A DNA stretch of 64,000 nucleotides, from assembly GCF_008704555.1 (NCBI RefSeq), contig NZ_CP023702.1:6610001-6674000 (forward strand). The letters are read 5' to 3'. The notes beneath the pieces are model-generated. The model worked only from the letters and a program-made list of their open reading frames with translations, was not told the DNA's origin and ran no database searches. Below are positions 25,281-33,796 of this stretch, one piece after another. The position numbers and the translations under genes were made by a program. The DNA comes from Streptomyces nitrosporeus. GTDB taxonomy: Bacteria > Actinomycetota > Actinomycetes > Streptomycetales > Streptomycetaceae. Every line of letters starts with the position of its first letter. Within the stretch, counting starts at the first letter, position 1.

Positions 25281-25679
25281 TCAGGCCGCCTGGCGGCGGC
25301 GCTGCACCGGCAGCCGCAGCGGGCGCGAACCCGGGCCGCCGGCGTGCGAGAAGGGCTGCATCCGCCAGTCCAGCCCCTGCGGGAGCGTCAGCAGCAGCCC
25401 CGCCTCCTGCTCCCGGTCCTCGGGCGACTCGTCGGCCGGGCGCGCCAGCGAGGCGGTGGTGCCCGTGCCGGGGCACACGGTGAGCACGAACGGGTTCCAC
25501 GGGGTGGGGCACAGCGCGTGCTCCGGCAGGACGTCCTCATCGGCCGGCAGGGCGATGGGCCGCGTGCAGGCCGGGCAGATCACCCGGTAGGTCTCGACGT
25601 CGTACGCGTCGTCCTCCGGATCCTCCTCCGTATCGGCGGGGTCCGCCTCGAAACGGCCGGTGAGCTTCAGGCTCTGCAT
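25281..25679 (-). CDS. Conserved hypothetical protein with a CPxC-type zinc-ribbon motif
   Basis: A 132 aa protein of unknown function. It has an acidic N-terminus (DPADTEEDPEDDAYD), then VICPACTRPIALPADEDVLPEHALCPTPWNPF. CPAC plus a later Cys suggest a small metal-binding ribbon, but a second CxxC pair is absent. The C-terminus is basic. ATG 25679 was chosen because GAGGGGGG lies just upstream and the longer open frame has no SD. Divergent from the Lrp gene; no function can be given. Confidence 0.75.
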   Translation of the reverse strand: MQSLKLTGRFEADPADTEEDPEDDAYDVETYRVICPACTRPIALPADEDVLPEHALCPTPWNPFVLTVCPGTGTTASLARPADESPEDREQEAGLLLTLPQGLDWRMQPFSHAGGPGSRPLRLPVQRRRQAA

Positions 25680-25775
25680 GGGAAATTCCCCCCTCGGGTG
25701 GGCCGGCTCTTCGCCACGGCCTCGACCACAGCAAGCACTTCCCACCGGATGCCGGCCGTAACCGCCGGTCCGGTG

Positions 25776-25791
25776 GCTACTGATCCGTAGC
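25776..25791. promoter_or_regulatory. Candidate operator in the lrp divergent region
   Basis: Inverted repeat GCTAC-TGATCC-GTAGC in the 203-base gap between the minus-strand gene starting at 25679 and the Lrp gene. Its size fits an Lrp/AsnC autoregulatory site, which are often in divergent regions. In addition a TAGGTT hexamer at 25870-25875 lies seven bases before the lrp ATG, suggesting a leaderless transcript. Confidence 0.4.
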
Positions 25792-25882
25792 TGTGTGGCG
25801 TTGGTCACATGCCGTCCGAACGTGCCCTTCCAGGGCCCTCGCGGCTGTGCCTGGAGGGGGTCGTGGCCATAGGTTGATCCGC

Positions 25883-26323
25883 ATGGAGGAGCTGGACCGT
25901 CAGATCGTGGAGTTGCTCGTCAAGGACGGGCGGATGAGCTATACCGACCTGGGCAAGGCCACCGGCCTGTCCACCTCGGCGGTTCATCAGCGCGTCCGCA
26001 GGCTGGAGCAGCGCGGGGTGATCCGCGGTTACGCCGCGGTCGTCGACCCCGAGGCCGTCGGCCTGCCCCTCACCGCTTTCATCTCGGTGAAACCCTTCGA
26101 CCCCAGCGCCCCCGACGACATCGCCGAACGGCTTGCCGGGATCCCCGAGATCGAGGCGTGCCACAGTGTGGCCGGGGACGAGAACTACATCCTCAAGGTC
26201 CGGGTGGCCACGCCCCTGGAACTGGAGCACCTCCTCACCCGCGTCCGCACCCTGGCCGGCGTCTCGACCCGTACGACCGTCGTCCTGTCCACCCCGTACG
26301 AGGCACGTCCTCCGAGGATCTGA
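25883..26323 (+). CDS. Lrp/AsnC family transcriptional regulator
   Basis: A 146 aa regulator. The N-terminal HTH reads MEELDRQIVELLVKDGRMSYTDLGKATGLSTSAVHQRVRRLEQRGVI and the C-terminal RAM domain contains AFISVKPF, IEACHSVAGDENYILKVRV and TRTTVVLSTP, a complete single-domain Lrp. ATG 25883 was chosen because it opens the canonical Lrp N-terminus and lies seven bases after a TAGGTT -10-like hexamer. Located between an unknown small protein and an amidohydrolase. The effector is probably an amino acid, but it cannot be identified. Confidence 0.94.
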   Translation: MEELDRQIVELLVKDGRMSYTDLGKATGLSTSAVHQRVRRLEQRGVIRGYAAVVDPEAVGLPLTAFISVKPFDPSAPDDIAERLAGIPEIEACHSVAGDENYILKVRVATPLELEHLLTRVRTLAGVSTRTTVVLSTPYEARPPRI

Positions 26324-26395
26324 GGCACGGGCCGCGAGGCGCGCCGAGAGGGGGGCGCGGACCGGTCCGTTCCGGGCAGGCGGGAAACTGGTCCC

Positions 26396-28045
26396 ATGAC
26401 CGAGAGCACCGCCCCCCAGGGCGAACACCGCACCGTGCTGCTGCGCGGTGGAGACGTCCACAGCCCCGCAGACCCGTTCGCCACCGCGATGGTCGTCGAA
26501 CGCGGCCATGTCGCCTGGGTGGGATCGGAGGGAGCGGCCGACGCCTTCGCGAGCGGCGTCGACGAGGTGGTCGACCTGGAAGGCGCCCTGGTCACCCCGG
26601 CGTTCACCGACGCCCATGTGCACACCACCGCGACCGGTCTCGCCCTCACCGGGCTCGACCTCTCCGCGGCGCGCACCCTCACCGAAGCCCTCGATCTGGT
26701 GCGTGCGTACGCGAACGGCCGCCCCGCCGGCGAACGCGAGGGGATCGTCCTCGGCCACGGCTGGGACGCGGCGCGCTGGCCCGGACAACGGCCGCCCGGC
26801 CGTGCCGAACTCGACGAGGCGGCCGGCGGCCGCCCCCTCTACCTGACCCGGATCGACGTCCACTCCGCCGTCGTGTCCACCGCGCTGCTGGACCTCGTCC
26901 CCGGTGTCAGGGACCTGGCCGGCTACCACCCCGACGCCCCGCTGACCGGCGCCGCCCACCACGCGGTACGCGCCGCCGCCTACGCGGCCGTCACCCCGGC
27001 CCAGCGCGCCGGGGCCCAGCGCGCCGCCCTGGCGCGCGCGGCCTCGCTCGGCATCGGCTCCGTGCACGAGTGCGCGGGCCCGGACATCTCCGACGAGGAC
27101 GACTTCACCGGGCTGCTGCGGATCGCCGCCGAGCGCTCCGGGCCCCGGGTCTTCGGTTACTGGGCCGAGGCGGTCGAGGACGAGAAGGACGCCCGGCGGA
27201 TCCGGGAGCTCGGCGCCGTCGGGGCGGCCGGAGACCTCTTCGTCGACGGCTCCCTCGGCTCGCACACCGCCTGCCTCCACGAGCCGTACGCCGACGCGCC
27301 GCACACCGGCACCGCCCAGCTGGACGCCGCACGGATCGCCGCCCATGTCACCGCCTGCACCCGGGCCGGACTGCAGGCCGGCTTCCACGCCATCGGCGAC
27401 GCGGCGCTGAGCGCCGTCGTCGCGGGCGTACGCGCCGCCGCCGAAACGCTCGGGCTCGCCCGGATCCGCGCGGCCCGGCACCGGGTGGAACACGCCGAGA
27501 TGCTCACCCCCGAGACCGTCGCCGCCTTCGCCGAACTGGGGCTCACCGCCTCCGTGCAGCCCGCCTTCGACGCCGCCTGGGGCGGCGGGAGCGGTATGTA
27601 CGCCCAGCGGCTGGGCGTGGAACGGGCCGCCACGCTCAACCCGTACGCCGCGATGCTGCGCGCCGGAGTGCCGCTGGCCTTCGGCTCCGACAGCCCGGTG
27701 ACACCGCTGGACCCCTGGGGAACCGTCCGCGCCGCCGCCTTCCACCGGACCCCGGAGCACCGCGTCTCGGTACGGGCCGGCTTCACCGCGCACACCCGGG
27801 GCGGCTGGCGGGCGGTCGGCCGTGACGACGCGGGCGTGCTGGTCCCCGGCGCACCGGCCGACTACGCCGTCTGGCGTACCGGGGACCTGGTGGTCCAGGC
27901 CCCCGACGACCGGGTCGCCCGCTGGTCCACCGACCCGCGCTCCGGCACCCCCGGCCTGCCCGACCTCACCCCGGGCGAGGCCCTTCCGGTGTGCCTGCGC
28001 ACCGTTGTCGGCGGCCGGACCGTCCACGAGGGGCCGAACGGGTGA
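26396..28045 (+). CDS. Amidohydrolase (YtcJ-like, Amidohydro_3)
   Basis: A 549 aa metal-dependent hydrolase of the amidohydrolase superfamily. FTDAHVHTTATGLAL (metal-binding HxH) is at about residues 69-83. VDGSLGSHTACL, GFHAIGDAALSAVV, RHRVEHAEML and AFGSDSPVTPLDPW follow in the order of the YtcJ/Amidohydro_3 family. The substrate is unknown; family members hydrolyse formamides, hydantoins or N-acyl compounds. The start is ATG 26396, 72 nt after the Lrp gene, which may regulate it. Confidence 0.9.
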   Translation: MTESTAPQGEHRTVLLRGGDVHSPADPFATAMVVERGHVAWVGSEGAADAFASGVDEVVDLEGALVTPAFTDAHVHTTATGLALTGLDLSAARTLTEALDLVRAYANGRPAGEREGIVLGHGWDAARWPGQRPPGRAELDEAAGGRPLYLTRIDVHSAVVSTALLDLVPGVRDLAGYHPDAPLTGAAHHAVRAAAYAAVTPAQRAGAQRAALARAASLGIGSVHECAGPDISDEDDFTGLLRIAAERSGPRVFGYWAEAVEDEKDARRIRELGAVGAAGDLFVDGSLGSHTACLHEPYADAPHTGTAQLDAARIAAHVTACTRAGLQAGFHAIGDAALSAVVAGVRAAAETLGLARIRAARHRVEHAEMLTPETVAAFAELGLTASVQPAFDAAWGGGSGMYAQRLGVERAATLNPYAAMLRAGVPLAFGSDSPVTPLDPWGTVRAAAFHRTPEHRVSVRAGFTAHTRGGWRAVGRDDAGVLVPGAPADYAVWRTGDLVVQAPDDRVARWSTDPRSGTPGLPDLTPGEALPVCLRTVVGGRTVHEGPNG

Positions 28046-28633
28046 CGGCGAGGTGCCGGGTACAGCCGATCGAAGGCGCCCGCGCCCCCCGGAGGCTGCC
28101 CACGCGCGGGCACTGACCTGGTGCTTTCGGGAGAAACCGCAGGTCGCACAGGTGTTGACAGGGTGCGCCCGGAGGCGGGTAGGTTCGGCCGGGTCCACCA
28201 CTGGACGTCCGGCCGGGCAGACCTCCACGCAGTCGTCGAACGCCGCTGGGTCACGGGGTCGGGGCGCCGCACCGGCACCCCGCCACTGGCAGCCAGGTTC
28301 AGCGCCCGCGCCTCGGGGGCGAGGGAGGGTACCGCCCGGACGGCAGGTGAGACCCGGACGGGGCCCGGAGTTCAGTAGACAACGGCTCTCGGTCGGCCCG
28401 CAGCCAGCGGGCCCCAGGCCGGCCCGAAGGACACCGGGCCCCATCCGCAGCGCCGCCCGGCAGGCCCGGCGGGACACCGGCCCCCGCCCGCGACGGCGCC
28501 CGGTCTGTCCGCGTATCCACGCTTCTCACCGGGCCGCCGGGAGATCCGGCGCCGAACCTCCCCACCGTGTCTCGGTCCGCCGGCCCCACGCTGGATATGG
28601 TGTGCACCTGCGTACGGAGATTAAGGGGCAGTA
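28046..28633. other. 588-base gene-free region with a strong promoter-like element, possible non-coding RNA or long leader
   Basis: No credible ORF. TTGACA at 28155-28160 and TAGGTT at 28180-28185 (19-base spacer) form a good vegetative-promoter candidate, followed by about 430 bases before ppm1. The stretch contains several GC-rich inverted repeats, for example a perfect seven-base stem with a five-base loop at 28395-28413. It could be a long 5' leader of ppm1 or a separate small RNA. I could not match it to RNase P RNA, tmRNA, SRP RNA, 6S RNA or a complete riboswitch. Confidence 0.45.
28155..28185 (+). promoter_or_regulatory. Vegetative-type promoter TTGACA-N19-TAGGTT
   Basis: Perfect -35 hexamer TTGACA and a HrdB-like -10 TAGGTT. 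It points toward ppm1, whose GTG start lies about 450 bases downstream, so any transcript has an unusually long untranslated front. Confidence 0.5.
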
Positions 28634-29401
28634 GTGAACGACGGCGGTCAGAGGCAGTTCGGCCCGCTCGGCAAGGTCCTGGTGATCATTCCGACCTACA
28701 ACGAGGTCGACAACATCAGGCTGATCGTCGACCGGGTGCGCACCGCGGTCCCGGACGCCGACATCCTGGTCGCCGACGACAACAGCCCCGACGGCACCGG
28801 CAAGGTCGCCGACGAACTCGCGGCGGACGACGGCCAGGTGCACGTCCTGCACCGCGAGGGCAAGGAGGGCCTCGGCGCCGCCTACCTCGCCGGTTTCCGC
28901 TGGGGCTCCGAGCACGGCTACGGCGTACTCGTCGAGATGGACGCGGACGGCTCCCACCAGCCGGAGGAACTGCCCCGGCTCCTCACCGCGCTGAAGAGCG
29001 CCGACCTGGTGCTCGGGTCCCGCTGGGTCCCCGGCGGCCGGGTCGTCAACTGGCCCAGGCACCGCGAGATGATCTCCCGCGGCGGCAGCCTCTACTCGCG
29101 GATGCTGCTGGGCCTCGCGGTCCGCGACGTCACCGGCGGGTACCGCGCCTTCCGCACCCCCACCCTCCAGGGCCTCGGCCTCGACGAGGTCGCCTCCCAG
29201 GGCTACTGCTTCCAGGTCGACCTGGCCCGCCGCGCCGTCGAGGCCGGCTACCACGTCGTCGAGGTACCCATCACCTTCGTCGAGCGCGAGATCGGCGACT
29301 CCAAGATGAGCCGCGACATCCTCGTCGAGGCGCTGTGGCGGGTCACCGGCTGGGGCATCACGGGCCGGGCCGACAAGCTCCTGGGCCGCAAGAAGCCCTG
29401 A
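28634..29401 (+). CDS. ppm1: Polyprenol monophosphomannose synthase
   Basis: A 255 aa GT2 glycosyltransferase that transfers mannose from GDP-mannose to polyprenyl phosphate, the donor for protein O-mannosylation outside the cell. Opening VLVIIPTYNEVDNIRLIVDRV, DDNSPDGTGKVAD, the metal-binding DADGSHQPEELP and VLGSRWVPGG are typical of Dpm1/Ppm1. It contains only the catalytic domain; the N-acyltransferase Lnt domain fused in mycobacterial Ppm1 is absent, as usual in Streptomyces. GTG 28634 with AAGGGG upstream. FxsA and RbpA follow, as in S. coelicolor SCO1423-1421. Confidence 0.93.
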   Translation: MNDGGQRQFGPLGKVLVIIPTYNEVDNIRLIVDRVRTAVPDADILVADDNSPDGTGKVADELAADDGQVHVLHREGKEGLGAAYLAGFRWGSEHGYGVLVEMDADGSHQPEELPRLLTALKSADLVLGSRWVPGGRVVNWPRHREMISRGGSLYSRMLLGLAVRDVTGGYRAFRTPTLQGLGLDEVASQGYCFQVDLARRAVEAGYHVVEVPITFVEREIGDSKMSRDILVEALWRVTGWGITGRADKLLGRKKP

Positions 29402-29521
29402 CCGCCCCCGCAGGCGGGCCGCCCCCGGCAGGAGCAGCGAGAGCCCCCGGAGCGGTACCGCGCTCCTCGGGAGCCCGGCCCGCTTACGCGGCGCGGACGC
29501 CGGTACAGGCACACTGGGGGC

Positions 29522-30115
29522 ATGACGACCGGCACCCCGCCCACCCACCGTCCACGGCGCTCGCGCGCCCGTACCCTCCTGCCGCTGTGCCTCGCCGCCT
29601 GGCTGGTGCTGGAGATCTGGCTGCTGACGCTGGTGGCCGGCGCGGCGAACGGCTTCACCGTGCTGCTGCTCCTGGTCGCCGGAGCCGTGCTCGGCGCCCT
29701 GGTGATCAAGAGGGCGGGCCGCCGGGCCTTCCGCAACCTCACCGAGACGCTCCAGCAGATGCCCGGTCAGCCCGGCGCGGGCGCCGCCCCGGCCCCGCCC
29801 GCCTCCGGGAGCAAGGGCAACGGCTTCCTCATGCTGGGCGGCCTGCTGCTGATGATCCCCGGCATGATCTCCGACGTCGCGGGGCTGCTGCTCCTGCTGC
29901 CGCCCGTACGCTCCCTGCTCGGCCGGTACGCGGAGCGTTCGCTGGAACGCCGGATGCGCGACTCGGTGCCCGGAGGGTTCTCGGACGCCTTCCAGCAGGC
30001 CCGGATGCACCGCCCGGACGGAAAGGTCGTCCAGGGGGAGGTCATCCGCGAGGACGGCGCCCCGGCCCGTCCCGACGACGGCACCGGCGACCGGCGTCCG
30101 CCGCTCGGCCGCTGA
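29522..30115 (+). CDS. fxsA: FxsA family membrane protein
   Basis: A 197 aa membrane protein with about three to four hydrophobic segments: LLPLCLAAWLVLEIWLLTLVAG, FTVLLLLVAGAVLGALVI, and GFLMLGGLLLMIPGMISDVAGLLLLLPPVRSLL, the family hallmark. The Arg-rich N-terminus and the C-terminal about 60 residues are cytoplasmic in character. E. coli FxsA relieves phage T7 exclusion by F plasmid; its cellular role in actinobacteria is unknown. It lies 120 bases after ppm1 in the same direction and is closed by the strong hairpin at 30132-30190. Confidence 0.9.
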   Translation: MTTGTPPTHRPRRSRARTLLPLCLAAWLVLEIWLLTLVAGAANGFTVLLLLVAGAVLGALVIKRAGRRAFRNLTETLQQMPGQPGAGAAPAPPASGSKGNGFLMLGGLLLMIPGMISDVAGLLLLLPPVRSLLGRYAERSLERRMRDSVPGGFSDAFQQARMHRPDGKVVQGEVIREDGAPARPDDGTGDRRPPLGR

Positions 30116-30131
30116 CCTCCGGCGACGGCCG

Positions 30132-30190
30132 CACACAGAAGCCGCGGGCCGTGACACCTTGTCGGTGTCACGGCCCGCGGCTTCTGTGTG
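30132..30190. terminator. Perfect 27-bp bidirectional terminator between fxsA and rbpA
   Basis: Perfect 27-base arms (30132-30158 and 30164-30190) with a five-base loop TTGTC. It lies between the convergent fxsA (ends 30115) and rbpA (ends 30209) and should terminate transcription from both sides even without a T run. Confidence 0.92.
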
Positions 30191-30208
30191 CTGTTCTGCT
30201 TACACGGG

Positions 30209-30583
30209 TCAGGCGGACTTCCTGCTGTCCCGCGGGTGCACGGCGATGTTCATGGCTCCCGAGCGCAGGACGGCCAGCCTCTCGGCCAGCACCTCCTCGA
30301 GCTCCTCACGGGTACGCCGCTCCATGAGCATGTCCCAATGCGTACGCGCAGGCTTGCCCTTCTTCTCCTCGGGGCCGTCCCCGTCCACCAGGAGTGCCGT
30401 GGCGCCGCACGCCTTGCACTCCCACTCCGGCGGAATCTCCGCCTCTACCGAGAACGGCATCTCAAATCGATGTCCGTTCGGGCATGCGTACTCCACCGCC
30501 TGGCGCGGGGCCAGATCGATGCCGCGGTCCGTCTCGTAGCTGGTAACCACGAGTCGCGTGCCGCGGAGAGCTCGCTCACTCAT
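30209..30583 (-). CDS. rbpA: RNA polymerase-binding protein RbpA
   Basis: A 124 aa actinobacterial transcription factor that binds RNA polymerase and the principal sigma factors, stabilising the open complex and affecting rifampicin tolerance. It has the N-terminal RLVVTSYETDRGIDLAPRQ segment, the core domain with YACPNGHRFEMPFSVEAEIPPEWECKACGA (a zinc-ribbon-like fold) and the basic linker plus C-terminal sigma-interacting helix EEKKGKPARTHWDMLMERRTREELEEVLAERL. ATG 30583 gives the usual length. A SigR-type promoter lies 62-88 bases upstream, as known for rbpA in S. coelicolor. Confidence 0.98.
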   Translation of the reverse strand: MSERALRGTRLVVTSYETDRGIDLAPRQAVEYACPNGHRFEMPFSVEAEIPPEWECKACGATALLVDGDGPEEKKGKPARTHWDMLMERRTREELEEVLAERLAVLRSGAMNIAVHPRDSRKSA

Positions 30584-30644
30584 GAATCGTGCCTCCCGGG
30601 CTTGTCGCCCACAGGACATGTGTCGCTGTCGTCGTCATCCGGTC

Positions 30645-30671
30645 AACGTCCGGTCGGCGGTAAAGATTCCC
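30645..30671 (-). promoter_or_regulatory. SigR-type promoter of rbpA (GGGAAT-N18-GTT)
   Basis: Read on the minus strand, GGGAAT (30671-30666) is followed after exactly 18 bases by GTT (30647-30645), the SigR consensus. rbpA is an established SigR-regulon member in S. coelicolor, so disulfide stress should induce it here too. The predicted transcript starts about 55 bases before the ATG. Confidence 0.82.
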
Positions 30672-30848
30672 GTTGCCGGTCCTGCGTCGCCCGTCGTGCC
30701 GCTGCCTTTGTCAGGGTCCAGTACCCATCACCGCCCGGTTTGTCACCTCTGACGGAAGATGTCACCCAACGGTTCGGTGTCATCCACTCGCAGTAACGGT
30801 CCTCCGGGCAGGCCAAAGGCGTACACTACCGGCCTTTCACTTCAACGT

Positions 30849-32219
30849 CTAAATCCGGTCCGGAACGGGGTTGCCCGCGGCGGCCACGCCCGCACGCACG
30901 GGAACCCGCGCCAGCAGCACGGCACCGAGCACGAAGAAGATCACCAGGGACAGGATGGCATCCCGGTAGCTGCCCGTCAGCTGATATCCGAGACCGAACA
31001 CCAGTGGCCCGAGCCAGCTGAGCCCCCGGTCGCTCATCTCGTACGCCGAGAAGTACTCCGCCTCCTTGCCGCGCGGCACCAGATGGGAGAACAGCGAACG
31101 CGAGAGGGCCTGGCTGCCGCCGAGCACCAGGCCGATGGCCGCGGCCAGGACGTAGAAGAAGGCGGGCGTGCCGGCGGGCATCGCGAAGGCGCCGGCGAGG
31201 ATCAGCGTCCAGACGGCCAGGGACACCAGCACCGTGCGCTTCGCGCCGTACACCAGGGCCAGCCGGCCCATGCCGAGCGCTCCCGCCACCGCCAGCACCT
31301 GCACCAGCAGCACCGCGGTGATCAGCGTCGTCTGGCCGAGTCCGAGTTCCTCGGAGCCGTACACCGACGCCTGGGAGATCACCGTCTGGATGCCGTCGTT
31401 GTAGACGAGGTAGGCGAGCAGGAACGCCAGGGTGACGGGGTGGCGGCGCATGTCCCGCAGCGTCGCCGCCAGCTGCCGCCAGCCGGAACCCGCGGCCCCC
31501 TCGCCGTCCGGGGCCACCCGCCGGTCCCGCAGGCGGCGCAGCGGTACGAGCGTGAAGGCGCCCCACCACACACCGGCCGACGCCAGGCAGATCCGGACGG
31601 CGTCGCCCTCGGAGAGCCCGAAGGAGTCGTGGCCCGTGTAGAGGACCAGGTTCAGCACCAGGACCAGCGCGCCCGAGGTGTACCCGAAGGCCCAGCCGCG
31701 CGAGGAGACCGCGTCGCGTTCGGCGGGCGTGGCGATCTGGGGGAGGTAGGCGTTGTACATCACCATCGACACCGCGAGCGACGCGTTCGCGACGATCAGC
31801 AGGAAGGCGCCCAGCAGGTAGCGCTCCCCGCCCAGGAAGAACATCCCGGTGGTCGCCGCCGCCCCGGTGTACGCGGCGGCGGCGAGCAGGGGCTTCTTCC
31901 GCCCCGTCCGGTCGGCGGCGGCCCCGGCGAGCGGCATCACGAGCACCGCGAGCACGAGGGACGCCGAGACGGAGTACGGGAAGAGGGATCCCGCGCGCAC
32001 CGGTATCCCCAGCGGGTGCACATACCCCTCGGCGTCGGCCGCGGCCTTCGCGACCGACGTCAGGTAGGGGCCCAGGAAGACGGTCAGGACGCTCGTGGAG
32101 TAGACGGAGCAGGCGAAGTCGTAGAAGTACCAGCCGCGTTGCTCCCGCCGCCGGCCGGCCGGTGCCTCCCCGGCGGGCCCTGCCGCCTCTCCGGTCCCCG
32201 TACCCGTGCCCGTGCTCAC
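30849..32219 (-). CDS. MFS transporter, UMF1/Atg22-like
   Basis: A 456 aa permease with 12 helices. WYFYDFACSVYSTSVLTVFLGPYL near the N-terminus, VMYNAYLPQIATPAERDAVSSRGWAFGYTSGALVLVLNLVL and QTVISQASVYGSEELGLGQTTLITAVLL are the distinctive blocks of the UMF1 family related to the yeast vacuolar amino acid exporter Atg22. The short N-terminus is rich in Gly/Thr/Ala. The substrate in bacteria is unknown, with amino acids or peptides the best guess. It lies between the phosphodiesterase gene (40 nt) and rbpA. Confidence 0.88.
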   Translation of the reverse strand: MSTGTGTGTGEAAGPAGEAPAGRRREQRGWYFYDFACSVYSTSVLTVFLGPYLTSVAKAAADAEGYVHPLGIPVRAGSLFPYSVSASLVLAVLVMPLAGAAADRTGRKKPLLAAAAYTGAAATTGMFFLGGERYLLGAFLLIVANASLAVSMVMYNAYLPQIATPAERDAVSSRGWAFGYTSGALVLVLNLVLYTGHDSFGLSEGDAVRICLASAGVWWGAFTLVPLRRLRDRRVAPDGEGAAGSGWRQLAATLRDMRRHPVTLAFLLAYLVYNDGIQTVISQASVYGSEELGLGQTTLITAVLLVQVLAVAGALGMGRLALVYGAKRTVLVSLAVWTLILAGAFAMPAGTPAFFYVLAAAIGLVLGGSQALSRSLFSHLVPRGKEAEYFSAYEMSDRGLSWLGPLVFGLGYQLTGSYRDAILSLVIFFVLGAVLLARVPVRAGVAAAGNPVPDRI

Positions 32220-32259
32220 CTGGCGCCCCCCGCTCGTCCCGTGCGCGGCCGGAGCGGCG

Positions 32260-33030
32260 TCAGGCCCACGCCCCCCGCTCGTCCAGCACCGTACGCAGCG
32301 TCTCGATGTGATCGGTCATGATGCCATCCACCCCGAGGTCCAGGAGAGCCGCCATCTCCTCCGCTTCGTTGACGGTCCACACGTGGACCTGCAGGCCGCG
32401 CGCGTGCGCGGTGCGGACGAACGCGCGGTCGACGACCCGGATGCCGCTCCGGCTCCGGGGCACCTGGACGCACACCGCCCCCGCCCGCACGGCCGCCGGT
32501 ACGCCGTACGAACGCAGCCGCAGCCCGAGCACCCCGCGGACGCCGTAGGAGGTCGCCAGACGGGGGCCGGCCAGGCGGTGCGCCCTGGCCACCCGCGACT
32601 CCGAGAACGACCCCACGCACACCCGGTCCCAGGCCCCGGTCCTGCGGACCAGGTCGACGAGGGGCCGCAGCGCGGGCTCCGCCTTGATGTCCACGTTCCA
32701 GCGGGCCGCGGGGAACTCCTCCAGCAGCTCCTCGAAGAGCGGCAGCGGCTCGGTGCCGGCGACCCGGGCCCGGGACACCTCGCTCCACGGGAGTGCGGCG
32801 ATCGGCCCCCCGGCGTCCGTCACCCGGTCCAGGGTCGCGTCGTGGAAGGCGACGAGCCGGCCGTCGGCCGTGGCGTGGACATCGGTCTCGAAGTAGCGGT
32901 AGCCCGCGTCCGCGGCCCGCCGGAAGGCGGCCGCGGTGTTCTCCAGCCCGTCCGAGGCCCCGCCGCGGTGGGCGAACGGGATCGTCGAGGGGTGGTCCAG
33001 ATAGGGGTGGCGCCCCGGAGCTGTGTTCAC
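32260..33030 (-). CDS. Glycerophosphodiester phosphodiesterase
   Basis: A 256 aa GDPD-family TIM-barrel enzyme that splits glycerophosphodiesters to glycerol 3-phosphate and an alcohol. FAHRGGASDGLENTAAAFRRA, YRYFETDVHATADGRLVAFHDATLDRVT and WNVDIKAE carry the catalytic His pair and metal ligands; VHVWTVNEAEEM and LGVDGIMTDHIETL close the barrel. No signal peptide. GTG start at 33030 overlaps the stop of the upstream membrane protein gene as GTGA, so the two are coupled. Confidence 0.93.
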   Translation of the reverse strand: MNTAPGRHPYLDHPSTIPFAHRGGASDGLENTAAAFRRAADAGYRYFETDVHATADGRLVAFHDATLDRVTDAGGPIAALPWSEVSRARVAGTEPLPLFEELLEEFPAARWNVDIKAEPALRPLVDLVRRTGAWDRVCVGSFSESRVARAHRLAGPRLATSYGVRGVLGLRLRSYGVPAAVRAGAVCVQVPRSRSGIRVVDRAFVRTAHARGLQVHVWTVNEAEEMAALLDLGVDGIMTDHIETLRTVLDERGAWA

Positions 33031-33698
33031 CGCGGAAGTATCGCTCCCCCCGGTGTCCGGCCGACGGCACCCCGGGGGCCGGCGTCCGGCTCCGGGAGGG
33101 CGAACACACGCAGGAAGAACTGGGCGAGCGGGCCGATCGACAGTGCGTACAGCAGGGTGCCGGCCCCCAGCGACCCGCCCAGCAGGAACCCGGTCACCAC
33201 GACGGCCGCCTCGATCGCCGTCCGCACCAGCCGGACGGACCGGCCGGTCAGCCGGTGCAGCCCGGTCATCAGCCCGTCGCGCGGACCGGGCCCGAAGCGG
33301 GCGGAGATGTACAGCCCGGTGGCCGCCCCGTTGAGCACGATGCCCGCGACCGCCAGGGCGACGCGGGCCGCCGCCCCGTGCGCATCCGGTACGAGGGCCA
33401 GTGTGCCGTCCATCGCGATGCCCACCGCGAAGACGTTGGAGACGGTGCCCAGCCCGGGGCGCTGCCGGATCGGTATCCACAGCAGCAGGACGACGGCCCC
33501 CACGACGACCGAGACGGCACCGATGGAGAGGCCGGTCCGCTCGGCGAGGCCCTGGTGCAGCACGCCCCAGGGTTCCAGGCCGAGTCCGGCGCGTACCAGG
33601 AGAGCCGAACTCGCCCCGTACAGCGCCAGCCCCGCGTAGAGCCGGGTGAGCCGGCGGGCGAGCCGGGCCTCGCCGCCCCGGGCGGTCTGGATGGACAC
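33027..33698 (-). CDS. YczE/YyaS-family integral membrane protein
   Basis: A 223 aa membrane protein with about five to six helices. RLARRLTRLYAGLALYGASSALLVRAGLGLEPWGVLHQGLAERTGLSIGAVSVVVGAVVLLLWIPIRQRPGLGTVSNVF and GPRDGLMTGL are the signatures of the YczE family. GTG 33698 (VSIQTARGGEARL) was chosen over the longer frame because AGGGGG lies six bases upstream. It is divergent from a MocR-type regulator at 33797. YczE genes are commonly controlled by such YczR regulators. It is coupled to the phosphodiesterase gene. Confidence 0.87.
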   Translation of the reverse strand: MSIQTARGGEARLARRLTRLYAGLALYGASSALLVRAGLGLEPWGVLHQGLAERTGLSIGAVSVVVGAVVLLLWIPIRQRPGLGTVSNVFAVGIAMDGTLALVPDAHGAAARVALAVAGIVLNGAATGLYISARFGPGPRDGLMTGLHRLTGRSVRLVRTAIEAAVVVTGFLLGGSLGAGTLLYALSIGPLAQFFLRVFALPEPDAGPRGAVGRTPGGAILPR

Positions 33699-33718
33699 GT
33701 GGTACCCCCTGTGGTGGT

Positions 33719-33791
33719 AGTGGACTGCTCCGTGCCACTCTGTGGCGGGGGAACAGCCGCCAAGTAGGGCCAATTAGAGGAAGGTGGACTG
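33719..33791. promoter_or_regulatory. Candidate MocR/YczR operator repeats
   Basis: The divergent gap between the yczE-like gene and the MocR gene carries GTGGACTG twice (33720-33727 and 33784-33791) and an AGTGG-N11-CCACT inverted repeat at 33719-33739. Tandem repeats of this sort are typical MocR operators, so autoregulation and control of the yczE-like gene are likely. Confidence 0.45.
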
Positions 33792-33796
33792 ATTTC

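Noticed and set aside
28190-28400. Possible cobalamin riboswitch or RNase P RNA
   Set aside because: CCCGCCACTG followed by AGCCAGG recalls the B12 box, but the remaining conserved parts are missing and the next gene is not B12-related. The conserved RNase P blocks are absent as well.
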